Shown in pieces: positions 30,211-39,352 of a stretch of 64,000 nt of DNA. The stretch comes from Microbispora amethystogenes. GTDB taxonomy: Bacteria; Actinomycetota; Actinomycetes; Streptosporangiales; Streptosporangiaceae. Every line of letters starts with the position of its first letter. Within the stretch, counting starts at the first letter, position 1. The DNA is taken from NCBI RefSeq assembly GCF_016863015.1, contig NZ_BOOB01000027.1:62001-126000 (forward strand), read 5' to 3'. The translations under genes were made by a program, and so were the position numbers. The notes beneath the pieces are model-generated. The model worked only from the letters and a program-made list of their open reading frames with translations. It did not search any database and was not told the DNA's origin.

Positions 30211-31800
30211 TTGGCCCACCTGACGGGCGTGGAGCCCCGGCCGAGGATTCGCCACAACGACTACTCTCCGCTCACGCCGCCACCGCTCGGCGGCTGGAGT
30301 CCCACGCTCGGCGCGAGCGTCGTGATCCCCGCGCACGGCGGGCAGCACCGCCTCGACCTGACACTGGCCGCGCTGGCCGCGCAGACCTATCCCGCGCATC
30401 TCATCGAGGTGATCGTGGTGGACGACCGCAGCGATCCCCCGCTGCGCCTGCCCGATCTGCGGCCGGAGAACACGAGAATCGTCCCTGTGCCGGACGGCGG
30501 GTGGGGCGCCGGGCACGCGATGAACGCCGGCATCGCGGCGGCCGAGGGAGAGATCGTGCAGCGCCTCGACGCCGACATGGTGATCTCGCGCGAGCACCTG
30601 GAGGCGCTGTTCCGCTGGCACCACCTCACCGACTACCTCGTCACCATCGGCGGCAAGAGGTTCGCCGAGGAGCCCGCGCTCACGCCCGGCCAGGTCCACG
30701 ACGCCGTACGGCACGGCTCGCCGGAGGACCTGTTCGACCCGTCGGCGCTGGTGTCCAGTTCGACCGAGGAGACCATCCGCCGCCTTGACGGCCTGCGGGC
30801 CAGCAAGAACCCCTACCAGGTCTGCACCGGGCCGACGGTCTCCCTGCGGCGGGCCCTGCTGGACGAGGTCCGGGGCTTCGATCCCGAGGTCGTGCGCGGC
30901 CAGGACACCGAGTTCGCCTACCGGCTCGCCCAGGCGGGGGCCGTCTTCGTCCCCGACCCGGACGCCCGCGCGGTCCACCTCGGCCTGCCCGCGCAGCGTG
31001 GCGAGCACGGCAGGGCGATCGTCCGGCTGGTCGAGGCTCACCTGGCGCACCGGGTGCCGCTCCGCCGCGACCTGCGCAAGGAGCCCGGCCGACGGTGGCG
31101 CGTGCCGTACGTGGAGGTCGTCTTCGACGTGACCGGGGCGGACGAGCCGCGGATCGTCGCGGCGGTCGACGCGGTGCTGCGCGGCACGCTCACGGACGTC
31201 GCGGTGACGCTGACCGGCCCTTGGACGCTGCTCGACGGGGGCCGCAGGTGGGCGCCGGGGACCGAGGCCTTCGACCTCGCCCTGGTCCGGGCGGCGTTCG
31301 GGCACGACGCGCGGGTGCGGTTCGCCGAGAGCGCGGCGCCGACGGCCGCGCCCGTCCCCTTCCGCTACACCGCGCCGATCGACGCGCCGCCCTCTCCGGC
31401 GCTGCTGGAGCGGGCGGTCAAGGCGATGCTGGAGGAACGCGTCGGCCTGCTGGTGCTGGAGGCGCCCGGCGGCCGGACGGCCACGCTGGAGCGGACCGAG
31501 GCCGTCGCCCGCGCCCGCCTCCTCGCCGCACCCGGAGAGGCGATCGCCGACGTCATCGCCCAGACCCACGGCGTACGGCACGCCACGCCGGACGAGTTCG
31601 ACAAGGTTTCGACGACCGGCCGCGAACCGGCCGCCCAGCCCGTCGAGTCCACCCAGTCGGCGCAGCCCGCCCAGCCCGTCCGGACGACGCAGGCCGGGGC
31701 CGGCACGCCGGGCGGCGGCGGGGCTGCGGATGGGAACGCCACGGCACGACCGGAGGACCGGGCGCCGCGGTCGCGCCGGGGGCTCTTCCGCCGCTCCTGA
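30211..31800 (+). CDS. Family 2 glycosyltransferase
   Basis: This 529-residue protein has an N-terminal GT2/GT-A domain (about residues 28-280): LGASVVIPAHGGQHRLDLTL, VIVVDDRSDPPLRL, the DxD-like LDADMV and the GQDTEFAYRLAQAG acceptor motif. A second alpha/beta region is followed by a disordered Gln/Pro/Thr-rich tail ending RSRRGLFRRS. TTG 30211 has AAGGA six bases upstream. It is a close paralogue of the minus-strand GT2 at 31881-33539. The sugar and acceptor are unknown; cell-envelope glycan synthesis is inferred from neighbours. The gene is convergent with its paralogue. Confidence 0.88.
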   Translation: MAHLTGVEPRPRIRHNDYSPLTPPPLGGWSPTLGASVVIPAHGGQHRLDLTLAALAAQTYPAHLIEVIVVDDRSDPPLRLPDLRPENTRIVPVPDGGWGAGHAMNAGIAAAEGEIVQRLDADMVISREHLEALFRWHHLTDYLVTIGGKRFAEEPALTPGQVHDAVRHGSPEDLFDPSALVSSSTEETIRRLDGLRASKNPYQVCTGPTVSLRRALLDEVRGFDPEVVRGQDTEFAYRLAQAGAVFVPDPDARAVHLGLPAQRGEHGRAIVRLVEAHLAHRVPLRRDLRKEPGRRWRVPYVEVVFDVTGADEPRIVAAVDAVLRGTLTDVAVTLTGPWTLLDGGRRWAPGTEAFDLALVRAAFGHDARVRFAESAAPTAAPVPFRYTAPIDAPPSPALLERAVKAMLEERVGLLVLEAPGGRTATLERTEAVARARLLAAPGEAIADVIAQTHGVRHATPDEFDKVSTTGREPAAQPVESTQSAQPAQPVRTTQAGAGTPGGGGAADGNATARPEDRAPRSRRGLFRRS

Positions 31801-31880
31801 CCGCCGAGCCGCCGGCATATCCCCTCGCGCCTTGACGCGCGACGGCTCAGTGGGCGACGGTCAGCGCGGCAGGGCCGCGG

Positions 31881-33539
31881 TCAGGACTTCTTGAAGGTGA
31901 AGGGCCGGGTGAGGCCCCGGGCGATGCCGCGCAGGCCCTGGCTCTGGCTCTGGCCCTGGGTGCGGCGCAGGGCCGAGATCTGCTTGCGCAGGGCGCCGAT
32001 CTCCCGGCGGAACTCGACGGCCGACTTGCGCCACCGCCCCGCCTCGTCGCGCCACTTGGCGACCTGGCCGCGCAGTCGCTCGACCTCCTTGGTGAGCCGC
32101 TCGACCTCGGCCTGCGCCGACACCCGGGCCCGGTAGGCCGCACGGGGGTTCAGGTAGGGCGCGGCCTCGCCGAAGGGCCGGAAGCCGAGCGTCTCTCCGT
32201 CGGCCCAGTAGGTGCCGAACATCTCGTCCACGAGGTCGTCGGCGTTCTCGCCCTCGGCCGCGATCAGGGCGGCGCGGGCGAAGGCCTCGGTGCGCTCCAG
32301 GCGGGCCGTGACGATCCCCTCGGCGTCCTCGGCCAGGAGCACGCTGACCAGCCCGAGTTCCCGCTCGCGCGCCGTCGCGAGCAGCGCTCCGACGCCGTCC
32401 TCTCCCGGCGACCAGCCCGGCGGGACGCGCAGGCGGTACGGCGACAGGGTGTCGGGCGGCGCCGCGGCCAGCCGTACGCGGCCCTCGTGCGCGTAGTGCG
32501 CGCGCAGCAGCACCAGGTCAAGGCGCGGGTCCTTGAGCGGGGCGCGCTGTTCCGGCGCGAGTTCGTCCCACGGGCCGGTCAGCACGACGGCGAGGTCGGT
32601 CACGGTGCCGGCCAGCACGCCGTCCACGGTCGCCCGGACCTCGTCGTACGACCCCGCCGTCGCGTCGACGACGGCCTCGACCTGCGGGACCTTCCACTGG
32701 CGCGAGGGATGGGTGCGCAGCCACCGGTAGCCGGGGACGCGGTCGGTCACCAGGGCGTGGCTGACGCGGTTGATCCGCTCGCTGTCGCGCATGCGCATGG
32801 ACGGCCCGAGGTGGTACGCCCTGGCCTGCGGGTCCGGGACGAAGACCGCCCCCGCCTGCGCCAGCCGGTAGCCCATCTCGGTGTCCTGGCCGAGGATCAT
32901 GTCGGGGTCCATCGCCCCGGCCCGCTCGAACAGCCTGACGTTCGCCGACGACGCGCCGCCGATGTGGATGCTGAACGGCCGCGGCGAGCGGGTCAGCCCC
33001 TGCGACCGCGCGACCAGGTCCTCGATCCAGGCGTGCGGCTCGGCGGGCTCGAACAGCGTGGCCAGGTCGTCCGTGCCCGCGACCTCCTCGGGATCGGGCA
33101 GCGGCGCGGTGCTGAAGCGCAGATAGGAGGTGACCGACAGGTAGGGCGCGAGGTGGTGCCAGCGCATGTGGGCCTCCACCTCCGCACGCTCCGGCACGAC
33201 GTCGGAGTCCATCCAGTGGATGACGTCTCCCGTGGCGGCGGCCAGGCCGGCGTTGCGCGCCCTGGCCCGGCCCGGCGCCTCGCACACCAGCAGCCGCGTG
33301 CCGCGCGGCCGGATCTCCGGCAGGCGCAGCGGCGGGTCGCTGCCGTTGTCGACGACGATCACTTCGAGCAGGTCGGCCGGGTACGTCTGCGCGGCCAGCC
33401 CGGCGAGCGTGAGGTCGAGCTTCTCCTGGGCTCCGTACGCCGGGATGACGACGCTCGCCCGCAGGCTCGGCGTCCACGCCGATCCCAGCGCGGGCGGCTC
33501 CAGCACGGTGTAGTCGTTTCCCCGGATGCGTGGCGTCAT
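31881..33539 (-). CDS. Family 2 glycosyltransferase with C-terminal coiled coil
   Basis: This 552-residue protein shares its N-terminal layout with the plus-strand GT2. It shows RASVVIPAYGAQEKLDLTLA, VIVVDNGSDPPLRL, the metal-binding WMDSDVV, and GQDTEMGYRLAQAGAVFVPD. The last 100 residues form a charged coiled coil (AQAEVERLTKEVERLRGQVA). The ATG start at 33539 overlaps the upstream gene's stop (ATGA), so the two are translationally coupled. Both proteins begin their domain with a related (R)xNDY leader. The acceptor is unknown. Confidence 0.88.
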   Translation of the reverse strand: MTPRIRGNDYTVLEPPALGSAWTPSLRASVVIPAYGAQEKLDLTLAGLAAQTYPADLLEVIVVDNGSDPPLRLPEIRPRGTRLLVCEAPGRARARNAGLAAATGDVIHWMDSDVVPERAEVEAHMRWHHLAPYLSVTSYLRFSTAPLPDPEEVAGTDDLATLFEPAEPHAWIEDLVARSQGLTRSPRPFSIHIGGASSANVRLFERAGAMDPDMILGQDTEMGYRLAQAGAVFVPDPQARAYHLGPSMRMRDSERINRVSHALVTDRVPGYRWLRTHPSRQWKVPQVEAVVDATAGSYDEVRATVDGVLAGTVTDLAVVLTGPWDELAPEQRAPLKDPRLDLVLLRAHYAHEGRVRLAAAPPDTLSPYRLRVPPGWSPGEDGVGALLATARERELGLVSVLLAEDAEGIVTARLERTEAFARAALIAAEGENADDLVDEMFGTYWADGETLGFRPFGEAAPYLNPRAAYRARVSAQAEVERLTKEVERLRGQVAKWRDEAGRWRKSAVEFRREIGALRKQISALRRTQGQSQSQGLRGIARGLTRPFTFKKS

Positions 33540-34651
33540 GGCGTGTCCAGAAGCAGACTCGGGCGAAAACCGCGCCATTGGTTCGTCGCGACTCGCAGGA
33601 AGTGGGCAAGGGGAAGGTTCCAGGTGTGGTCGGCGCTGAGCGACCGCCGCAGGACGTAGCCGAGGCCGTGCGTGCGGTAGATCCGCCCGCCCGCCTCCTC
33701 GACGGAGCGCCGCAGGTGGGCGTCCTCTCCCCGGTCCTGCGGCCCGAAGCCGCCGACCTCCTCCAGCAGGTCGCGGCCGAGCAGGATCGTGCCTCCCGCG
33801 ACGTGGTCGGTCCACACCTCGCTGTTGTAGTCGGTGCGGCGGATCGTGGCGTCCAGAGGCTGGAGGTAGAAGAACTCGGGAGCGGTCCCGACCAGGTCGG
33901 CGCCCGAGTAGGTCATGGCCAGCAGCAGGTCCGACAGGTGCTCGGGGCCGTACCAGTCGTCGTCGTCCCACTTGGTGACGATGCCGGTGGACGCTCGCGC
34001 GGCCGCCTCGTTGAGGACCGTTCCGAGCGGCGCCCGCTCGGCGGCCTCGACCACGGTGACGGGACGCGGGAACTCCTCGACCGCCTGCCGCACCCGCGCC
34101 GCGGGGAAGCCGTGCAGCGCGACGACCACCTCGAAGTCCACCCCGCGCTGGCGGGCCATCTGCCGCAGCGCGTCGCCGACGTACTGTGGCCGCCGCGTGG
34201 CCATGACGACGGTGACCGGTGCCGGGTTCGCGGCGACTCCCCGGGCGCGCAGCGCGTGCCTGCGCAGGCGCACGCTGTGCTCCTCCCGGCGAAGGTCGGC
34301 GACCGACGCCGGGGTGCCGTCGCCGGGCTCGGGCGTCCAGGCCGCGGCGAGCCGGGCGAGGACCGGATCGGCCTCGCGCACCCATGCGGGTGGATCCGGG
34401 CAGGTCAGCGGCACTCCCGCGGCGGCGAGCGCGGCCACCGGATCGAGCGCCCCGGCGACGGGCCGCGCGGGCCACTCGACCGTCAGCCCGCGCAGCGGCC
34501 GGAGTTCCTCGACGTCGGCGGGCCGCGGCGGGCCGGGCAGCGGGCGGTCCCCCGCCGTCCAGCCGCCGCCGCTCCAGGACAGCGTGGCGGTCTCCTGGGT
34601 GGGACTCCGGGTGAAGCCGTACGGCGAGCACATCTCCGTCGCGACCGTCAC
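33536..34651 (-). CDS. Glycosyltransferase, GT-A fold with DDDDW motif
   Basis: This 371-residue protein has an N-terminal part of uncertain fold (residues 1-140), then a GT2-type domain: VTVVMATRRPQYVGDALRQM, VVVALHGF and the metal-binding KWDDDDWYGPEHL, then GEDAHLRRSVEEAGGRIYRT. GTG 34651 has GGGAGGGAC upstream. It overlaps the next gene by ATGA. The DDDDW form is seen in teichoic-acid and spore-coat-type transferases, but the substrate cannot be told. It starts the two-gene minus-strand transcript. Confidence 0.85.
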   Translation of the reverse strand: MTVATEMCSPYGFTRSPTQETATLSWSGGGWTAGDRPLPGPPRPADVEELRPLRGLTVEWPARPVAGALDPVAALAAAGVPLTCPDPPAWVREADPVLARLAAAWTPEPGDGTPASVADLRREEHSVRLRRHALRARGVAANPAPVTVVMATRRPQYVGDALRQMARQRGVDFEVVVALHGFPAARVRQAVEEFPRPVTVVEAAERAPLGTVLNEAAARASTGIVTKWDDDDWYGPEHLSDLLLAMTYSGADLVGTAPEFFYLQPLDATIRRTDYNSEVWTDHVAGGTILLGRDLLEEVGGFGPQDRGEDAHLRRSVEEAGGRIYRTHGLGYVLRRSLSADHTWNLPLAHFLRVATNQWRGFRPSLLLDTP

Positions 34652-34743
34652 GTGTCCCTCCCGCTCGTCTCTTTACGAGGTTTGTGGACTTATATCATCA
34701 GAAACTGGTAAGAACCTGTGACTTTGAGTGCCCGGACCGTCTC

Positions 34744-35646
34744 TCACATGTCGTCGGGGACCGGCCAGACCTTTCCGCCGACGAGGTCGCCCAGCGCCTT
34801 CACCTGGATCTTCCCGGCCTTCCGCTGCCGCGCCACCCAGTCGACGAAGGCCGCGAACTCCTTCGGCGCCGTCGCGTACTGGTCCCTCGGGTTGTTCTTG
34901 ATCTCGTGGAAGACGAAGGTGACCAGGCCCGGGCCGCCCTCCTGCTGGGCCCGGGTGACGAAGCCCTCCAGCGTGCGGGCCGTACGCGGCAGGCGGGTCT
35001 GGCTGGTGGCGCGCACGGCGGCGAGGTCCACCGGCGGCAGCTTCTCGGCGACCGGGCACGCACGGCAGCTGTCGGACCGGTACAGGCCGTTGATCCCGCG
35101 TGCGGTGGTGTAGCCGCAGCGCATGGAGAGCTGCTTGGTGGTCTCGTCGTAGTCGCCGAAGGGATAGGCGAACGAGCGGGCGGCGAAGCCCATCTTCAGC
35201 AGCGCCCGCCTGTCGTCGCAGATCTCGCTCTGCTGCACCGCCTCGGACTCGTCCGAAAGGTGCGGATGACGGAGGGTGTGGCCGCCGATCTCGTGCCCGG
35301 CCCGCGCGATGGCGCGCAGGGCCGGCACGCTCAGGTATCTGCCGGAGCTGCCGAGGCGCGCGCTGTTGACGTAGAAGGTGCCCTTCAGGCCGCGCCTGGC
35401 CAGCATCTTCGCCACGGCCAGGTGGTCGGCCGTCCCGTCGTCGAACGTGAGCGCCACGGTGGGCACCCCGCTCCTGGCCGCCTGCCGTGTGCCGTGAGCG
35501 GGGGCGGACGCCTGCCGGGCGGCGTGCACGGCCGCCTGCCCCGAGGAGGGAACGCCGGCCGCCCCGGCGGGGGCCTGCTGGAGCCCCGCGACCGACGCCG
35601 CGGCGACGAGACAGGCCGGTACGAGTCTCTTCACCGTAAGTCGCAT
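34744..35646 (-). CDS. Secreted polysaccharide deacetylase (carbohydrate esterase 4)
   Basis: This 300-residue protein (from ATG 35646; ATG 35667 is an alternative) has a signal peptide (MRLTVKRLVPACLVAAASVA) and a NodB/CE4 domain. The metal-binding motifs are LTFDDGTADH, IGGHTLRHPHL and AYPFGDYDE. The enzyme would remove N-acetyl groups from an outer glycan such as a peptidoglycan- or wall-linked polymer. No ribosome site is clear for either start. It follows the GT-C gene on the same strand and sits in the glycan island. The substrate is not known. Confidence 0.88.
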   Translation of the reverse strand: MRLTVKRLVPACLVAAASVAGLQQAPAGAAGVPSSGQAAVHAARQASAPAHGTRQAARSGVPTVALTFDDGTADHLAVAKMLARRGLKGTFYVNSARLGSSGRYLSVPALRAIARAGHEIGGHTLRHPHLSDESEAVQQSEICDDRRALLKMGFAARSFAYPFGDYDETTKQLSMRCGYTTARGINGLYRSDSCRACPVAEKLPPVDLAAVRATSQTRLPRTARTLEGFVTRAQQEGGPGLVTFVFHEIKNNPRDQYATAPKEFAAFVDWVARQRKAGKIQVKALGDLVGGKVWPVPDDM

Positions 35647-35689
35647 AGGGGAAGACTTTACTTGCATCAGGCAATCACTTTGCCGTCAC

Positions 35690-35712
35690 CTCGGCGATCG
35701 GGTATCGCCGAG
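35690..35712. terminator. Hairpin after the GT-C gene
   Basis: ctcggcgat / atcgccgag is a perfect 9-bp stem with loop cgggt, starting 5 bases after the stop at 35717 and ahead of the deacetylase start. It is a terminator or read-through attenuator between the two genes. Confidence 0.6.
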
Positions 35713-35716
35713 ATGG

Positions 35717-37297
35717 TCACTTTCCGCCCCGCCCGCGTTCGAACAGCGCGACGGTCAGCCCGGGCAGTTCGGCGGAGTGCCAGGCGGTGGACAGGCGGAA
35801 TCCCGCCGCGCGGACGGCCGCCACCCGCCGGATCTTCGTCCCCTCCAGGCCGGCCTGTTTGGTCCCCCGCCAGACGACCCAGACCCGGCGGCGCCCGGCC
35901 AGGGCGTCCGCGAGGCCGGGTTTCTCCGCGTACTCGAAGGCCGGGCCGCGCCCGGCGAAGAGCACGTCGTCCGGGAGCCCGTCGCGGCCGTAGTAGCCGA
36001 AGCCGGTGCGCAGCCTGCTCTGGCCGTACACGATGGCGTCGCCGGGGCGCTCCTGCGCCCTGATCACGTCCACCGCTCCGGGGAAGTCCTCGTAGTGGCC
36101 GTTCCGCCGCCGGTAGTCGGCCTGCGCGGGCAGCCCCAGCACGGCGACGGCCAGGACGGACGGCACGGCCACCAGCGCGGTGGTGCGGGCGGAAGACGGG
36201 CGGACGGAGGCGAGGGCCACGCCGCCCGCCAGCGCCAGCGCGGGCGCGGCGACGAACACGTAGCGGTCCACATAGGCGGGGGTCACCAGCGCGTCGACCG
36301 CGAGCAGCAGCAGCGGCGGGAGGACGAGCCAGCCGCCGATGAGCACGCCCCAGGGGACGGACGCGCGCAGCAGGATCACCACCCCCGCCACGGCGAGGGC
36401 GAACAGCGCCGGCCCGGCGAGATCGGAGCCCGCGACGTGCTTTGGCACCTTCAGCAGCACCTCGGGTCCGTGCGGCTCGATCCAGCTGATCGCGGCGCGC
36501 TCGCCCCATCCCACCAGCCCGAGGATCGCGACGGGGACGCACCCCGCGGCCATCGCGGGGACGACCCTGGCCGACACCGTACGGGGGGGCAGCGCGAGCA
36601 GGGCGGCCAGGAACTGCGCCGGGAGCACCAGGACCGAGAACAGGTGCGTGCAGCCGAGCAGGGCCACCGCGGCCGCGTACGCGCCCACCCGGCCCCAGGT
36701 GGGCGACTCCGCCACCCGGTGCAGCGCCCAGGCCGAGACGACGGCCGCCGCGGCCGCGAAGGCGTACGGCCGGGCGTTCGCCCCGTGGAAGGACACCGAC
36801 GGCAGCACCGCGAACAGCGCGGCGGCCGCCATTCCGGCACGCGGGCCGGCGAGCCTGCGGCCGAGGTCGGCCAAAAAGCCGGCCGCGACGCCCGCCGCCA
36901 GGGCCGACGGCAGGCGCAGCCACCACTCGGCCTCCCCGAGGAGGGACCAGAGGTGGATGAGCAGGTAGTAGGGCAGGAAGTGGCCGTCGACGTGCTGGAC
37001 GAGCGCCCACAGGCCGCTCAGCGGCCGGGCCACCGCGGCGCTGTAGGTCGCCACCTCGTCGCCCGACAGCGACGCCGTGCCGCCGGACACGGCGACGCCG
37101 GTGGTCACGAGGCCCGCGACGAGCGGCGTCCACCGCGAGCGCCGTGTCCACCCTGTTCCCCGCGTTCCCCGCGTTCCCCGCGTTCCCCGCGTTCGCCGGG
37201 ACCGGCCGGGCGGTCCCGCCGCGGCCCTGGCCGCGCCGTCACCGGCCGTACGGGCCGCCTCGCCCGTAACCACGCTCTCCCCCGCTGAAGTGATCAC
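35717..37297 (-). CDS. GT-C membrane glycosyltransferase, GT39/PMT-like
   Basis: This 526-residue protein has about ten membrane helices. The first outer loop holds GTASLSGDEVATYSAAVARP with an Asp-Glu pair, as in ArnT/PMT-type GT-C enzymes that use polyprenyl-phosphate sugars. The C-terminal 130 residues form an outside domain. The N-terminus is a 50-residue Arg/Gly/Thr-rich tail with RGT repeats. GTG 37297 lies inside a perfect 14-bp palindrome and has only a weak ribosome site, so the true start may be downstream. It may glycosylate a secreted protein or glycan; neighbours include secreted WxL-like proteins. Confidence 0.8.
   Translation of the reverse strand: MITSAGESVVTGEAARTAGDGAARAAAGPPGRSRRTRGTRGTRGTRGTGWTRRSRWTPLVAGLVTTGVAVSGGTASLSGDEVATYSAAVARPLSGLWALVQHVDGHFLPYYLLIHLWSLLGEAEWWLRLPSALAAGVAAGFLADLGRRLAGPRAGMAAAALFAVLPSVSFHGANARPYAFAAAAAVVSAWALHRVAESPTWGRVGAYAAAVALLGCTHLFSVLVLPAQFLAALLALPPRTVSARVVPAMAAGCVPVAILGLVGWGERAAISWIEPHGPEVLLKVPKHVAGSDLAGPALFALAVAGVVILLRASVPWGVLIGGWLVLPPLLLLAVDALVTPAYVDRYVFVAAPALALAGGVALASVRPSSARTTALVAVPSVLAVAVLGLPAQADYRRRNGHYEDFPGAVDVIRAQERPGDAIVYGQSRLRTGFGYYGRDGLPDDVLFAGRGPAFEYAEKPGLADALAGRRRVWVVWRGTKQAGLEGTKIRRVAAVRAAGFRLSTAWHSAELPGLTVALFERGRGGK
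37154..37194. repeat. 9-bp microsatellite in the GT-C N-terminus
   Basis: About four and a half copies of gttccccgc encode the RGT tripeptides of the N-terminal tail. The unit length is a multiple of three, so slippage would keep the frame. Confidence 0.8.
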
Positions 37298-37300
37298 TTC
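37287..37300. promoter_or_regulatory. 14-bp perfect palindrome at the GT-C start codon
   Basis: gaagtgatcacttc equals its reverse complement and contains the putative GTG start (37295-37297). It may be a repressor site overlapping the start, or a leader hairpin. Confidence 0.4.
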
Positions 37301-37461
37301 TACGAGGTTAGGGACATCCCGTTTCCACCGGCGCGAAGACCCATAAGGCCGTTACCGGATCGAGTCCTCCCTCCGGGGCCGTCCCCTGCGGGCACCCACC
37401 GTGCGTATTCCAGGCCCGCCCTCGGCCCTGCCGGGTACGGCCGCGGGCGCGCCGCGCCGGG

Positions 37462-38481
37462 TCAGGCCGCTTCGCCGTTCACGGGACGGCGGCGGAACCG
37501 GCGCAGGCCGGCGACCAGGAGTCCCGCCGCGGCGACGGCCGCACCGCAGGCCGCGAGAACCGGCACCGAGGGACCGCCGTACGCTGCCGCCCGCTCACCG
37601 GCCGCGGGGAAGGTGATCGTGCCGGTGGCCGTACGGCTGACACGGCCGCTGCGCAGGGTGAGCCGGAACCTCCAGGGCCCGGCGGGCAGGTCGTGGCCCA
37701 GCGGCACGGTCACCCGGCCGTGTCCGCCGGGAGGCAGGGTGGTGGCGCGGGCGCTGCGGAACGGCCCGGCGCTGAGCGCGCTCGGCCCCTCCGACAGCCG
37801 CACCTCGCCCTCCAGGTCCACGGCGCGCTCCCCCGTGTTGCCGACCTCGGCCACCAGCCGTGGCTGCGCGTCGCCGGTGCGCTCGGCGGTCACTTCTCCG
37901 ATCCGGAAGCTCGTCGGCGGTTCGCCGCCCGGGCCCACGTCGAGGTAGGTGCGGACGCCCACCCGGTTGACGAGCGCGACGTTGCCCGACGGGCCCGGCG
38001 AGGCCGAGGAGATCTCCGCCCAGAGGACGGCGTAGCGCTCGCCCTTGGAAGCCGACGGCGGCACCGCGACGGTGGCCGTCACCGGGACATGGCCGTGCGG
38101 CGGCAGGTCCACGGCGGTGCGGTCGAGCCTGATCCAGGAGGTCAGCTCGTTGGGCGTGCGCGCGGGGGCGAACCTGAATCCGGCGTCGCCCACCTGTGCC
38201 GCCGCGGCGTAGAGATCCACGTGCTGCCTTGAGGAGGAGGTGCTGAACACCTCCAGGCGCCTGGTGAAGGTCGTGCCGGGATTGACGTGGTCGACGATGA
38301 ACGCGTGCGAGCGGGGGTCGTCCAGGCGGTTCTCGGGAATCTCCAGCAGCCGGATCCCGAACCTCCCCTGGCCGTGCCGATGGGCGTCGTCGCCGGTGGC
38401 CGCCGCGGCGGCCACCGGCGCGAGCATCGCGGTCACGAGCAGGCCGGCGGCGGCGAGCCCCCGGACCGATCTGCTAGGCAA
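37462..38481 (-). CDS. DUF916-like (WxL-interacting) membrane-anchored surface protein
   Basis: This 339-residue protein has a signal peptide (MPSRSVRGLAAAGLLVTAML), a DUF916-like beta domain (about 35-160: VDHVNPGTTFTRRLEVFST, then ERYAVLWAEI), a second beta domain (about 170-280), a C-terminal membrane helix and a basic end (RRFRRRPVNGEAA). In Firmicutes, DUF916 proteins tether WxL surface proteins to peptidoglycan. The TTG start at 38481 overlaps the stop of the upstream secreted protein gene, so the two are coupled. The role as an anchor is inference from this pairing. Confidence 0.75.
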   Translation of the reverse strand: MPSRSVRGLAAAGLLVTAMLAPVAAAAATGDDAHRHGQGRFGIRLLEIPENRLDDPRSHAFIVDHVNPGTTFTRRLEVFSTSSSRQHVDLYAAAAQVGDAGFRFAPARTPNELTSWIRLDRTAVDLPPHGHVPVTATVAVPPSASKGERYAVLWAEISSASPGPSGNVALVNRVGVRTYLDVGPGGEPPTSFRIGEVTAERTGDAQPRLVAEVGNTGERAVDLEGEVRLSEGPSALSAGPFRSARATTLPPGGHGRVTVPLGHDLPAGPWRFRLTLRSGRVSRTATGTITFPAAGERAAAYGGPSVPVLAACGAAVAAAGLLVAGLRRFRRRPVNGEAA

Positions 38482-39070
38482 CGGAGTGGTTCACCGTTCC
38501 GGTGTAGGTGCCCGCGACGGCCTGGGCGGGGACGTTGACGACGATGGTCGGGTCCCAGGTGGCGGAGTTGTCGCCGGAGCCGCTCGTCTTGCTGAACGCG
38601 GTGCGCGGCACGTCGAGCGACTGGGCGGCCGCCGCGTTCGCCTGCCCCGGCACGAACGTGCCGGAGCCGGTCGTGGCCGTCGCCGCGCCGGACCAGTAAA
38701 GGACCGCGCTGTTGGGAACGGTCTCGGCGGCGGTGCCGCCGCCGGTGGTGAAGCCCCCCGCGGCGGCCGACACCGTGGCCACCCATGTCGCGGTGAGCGC
38801 GGCACGCTGGTCGGACACCGTGACCGGGCCCAGCGCGCCGCTGATCTGACCTCCCGGCGCGCCGCTGCCGACGTTCACCGGCCCGTCGGGAACGGTGATC
38901 GTCAACCCGTCCGGCGCGGTGACGGTGAAGGTGACGGTCGTGGGACAGGTGGTGGACGCCGGACACGTGGCCGCCGCGGCGGGTGACGCGGTCGTCGCCA
39001 CGGACAGCGCCGCCGTCAGCGCCAGCACTGCCACACCCGCCGACGGCGCGGCGACACTCCTCTTGCACAC
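38474..39070 (-). CDS. Secreted WxL-like surface protein
   Basis: This 198-residue protein has a signal peptide cleaved near SPAAA-AT and a beta domain with LTITVPDGPVNVGSGAPGG, PVTVSDQRAALTATWVATVS and a C-terminal YTGTVNHSVA. The VSDQR...W pattern and terminal YTGTV resemble the WxL domain's VxDxRG...W and YTATLTWTL, though W is replaced in the last motif. GTG 39070 has GGAGGAG eight bases upstream. It is paralogous to the divergent gene at 39353. It is followed by a coupled DUF916-like gene. Confidence 0.72.
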   Translation of the reverse strand: MCKRSVAAPSAGVAVLALTAALSVATTASPAAAATCPASTTCPTTVTFTVTAPDGLTITVPDGPVNVGSGAPGGQISGALGPVTVSDQRAALTATWVATVSAAAGGFTTGGGTAAETVPNSAVLYWSGAATATTGSGTFVPGQANAAAAQSLDVPRTAFSKTSGSGDNSATWDPTIVVNVPAQAVAGTYTGTVNHSVA

Positions 39071-39352
39071 AGCCGATCTCCTCCGTGAGTACGCCGCCCC
39101 TTCCGGGCCGCGGTCGGTGACATCGTGGCCGGTCGGCGGCTCGCGGCGAGATCACACTCAGCGGTCTCTGGAAACCCTTTGTGATCAAATGACGAGCGGC
39201 GGGGACGCATGGCCCGAAGTCCGCGGTCACGCCACGTAACGGCGTGGCGACAGCCGCGGGCCGCGCCGATGACCTAGCCTGCCGTAGATCGTTCACGGCG
39301 AGGATCAGCCGCACGAGGGCGACTCGTGCGGCAGGGCGACGAGGAAGGCCAG

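Noticed and set aside
30154-31818. A 554-codon frame antisense to the plus-strand glycosyltransferase
   Set aside because: The plus-strand protein has clear GT2 motifs and the antisense translation has none.
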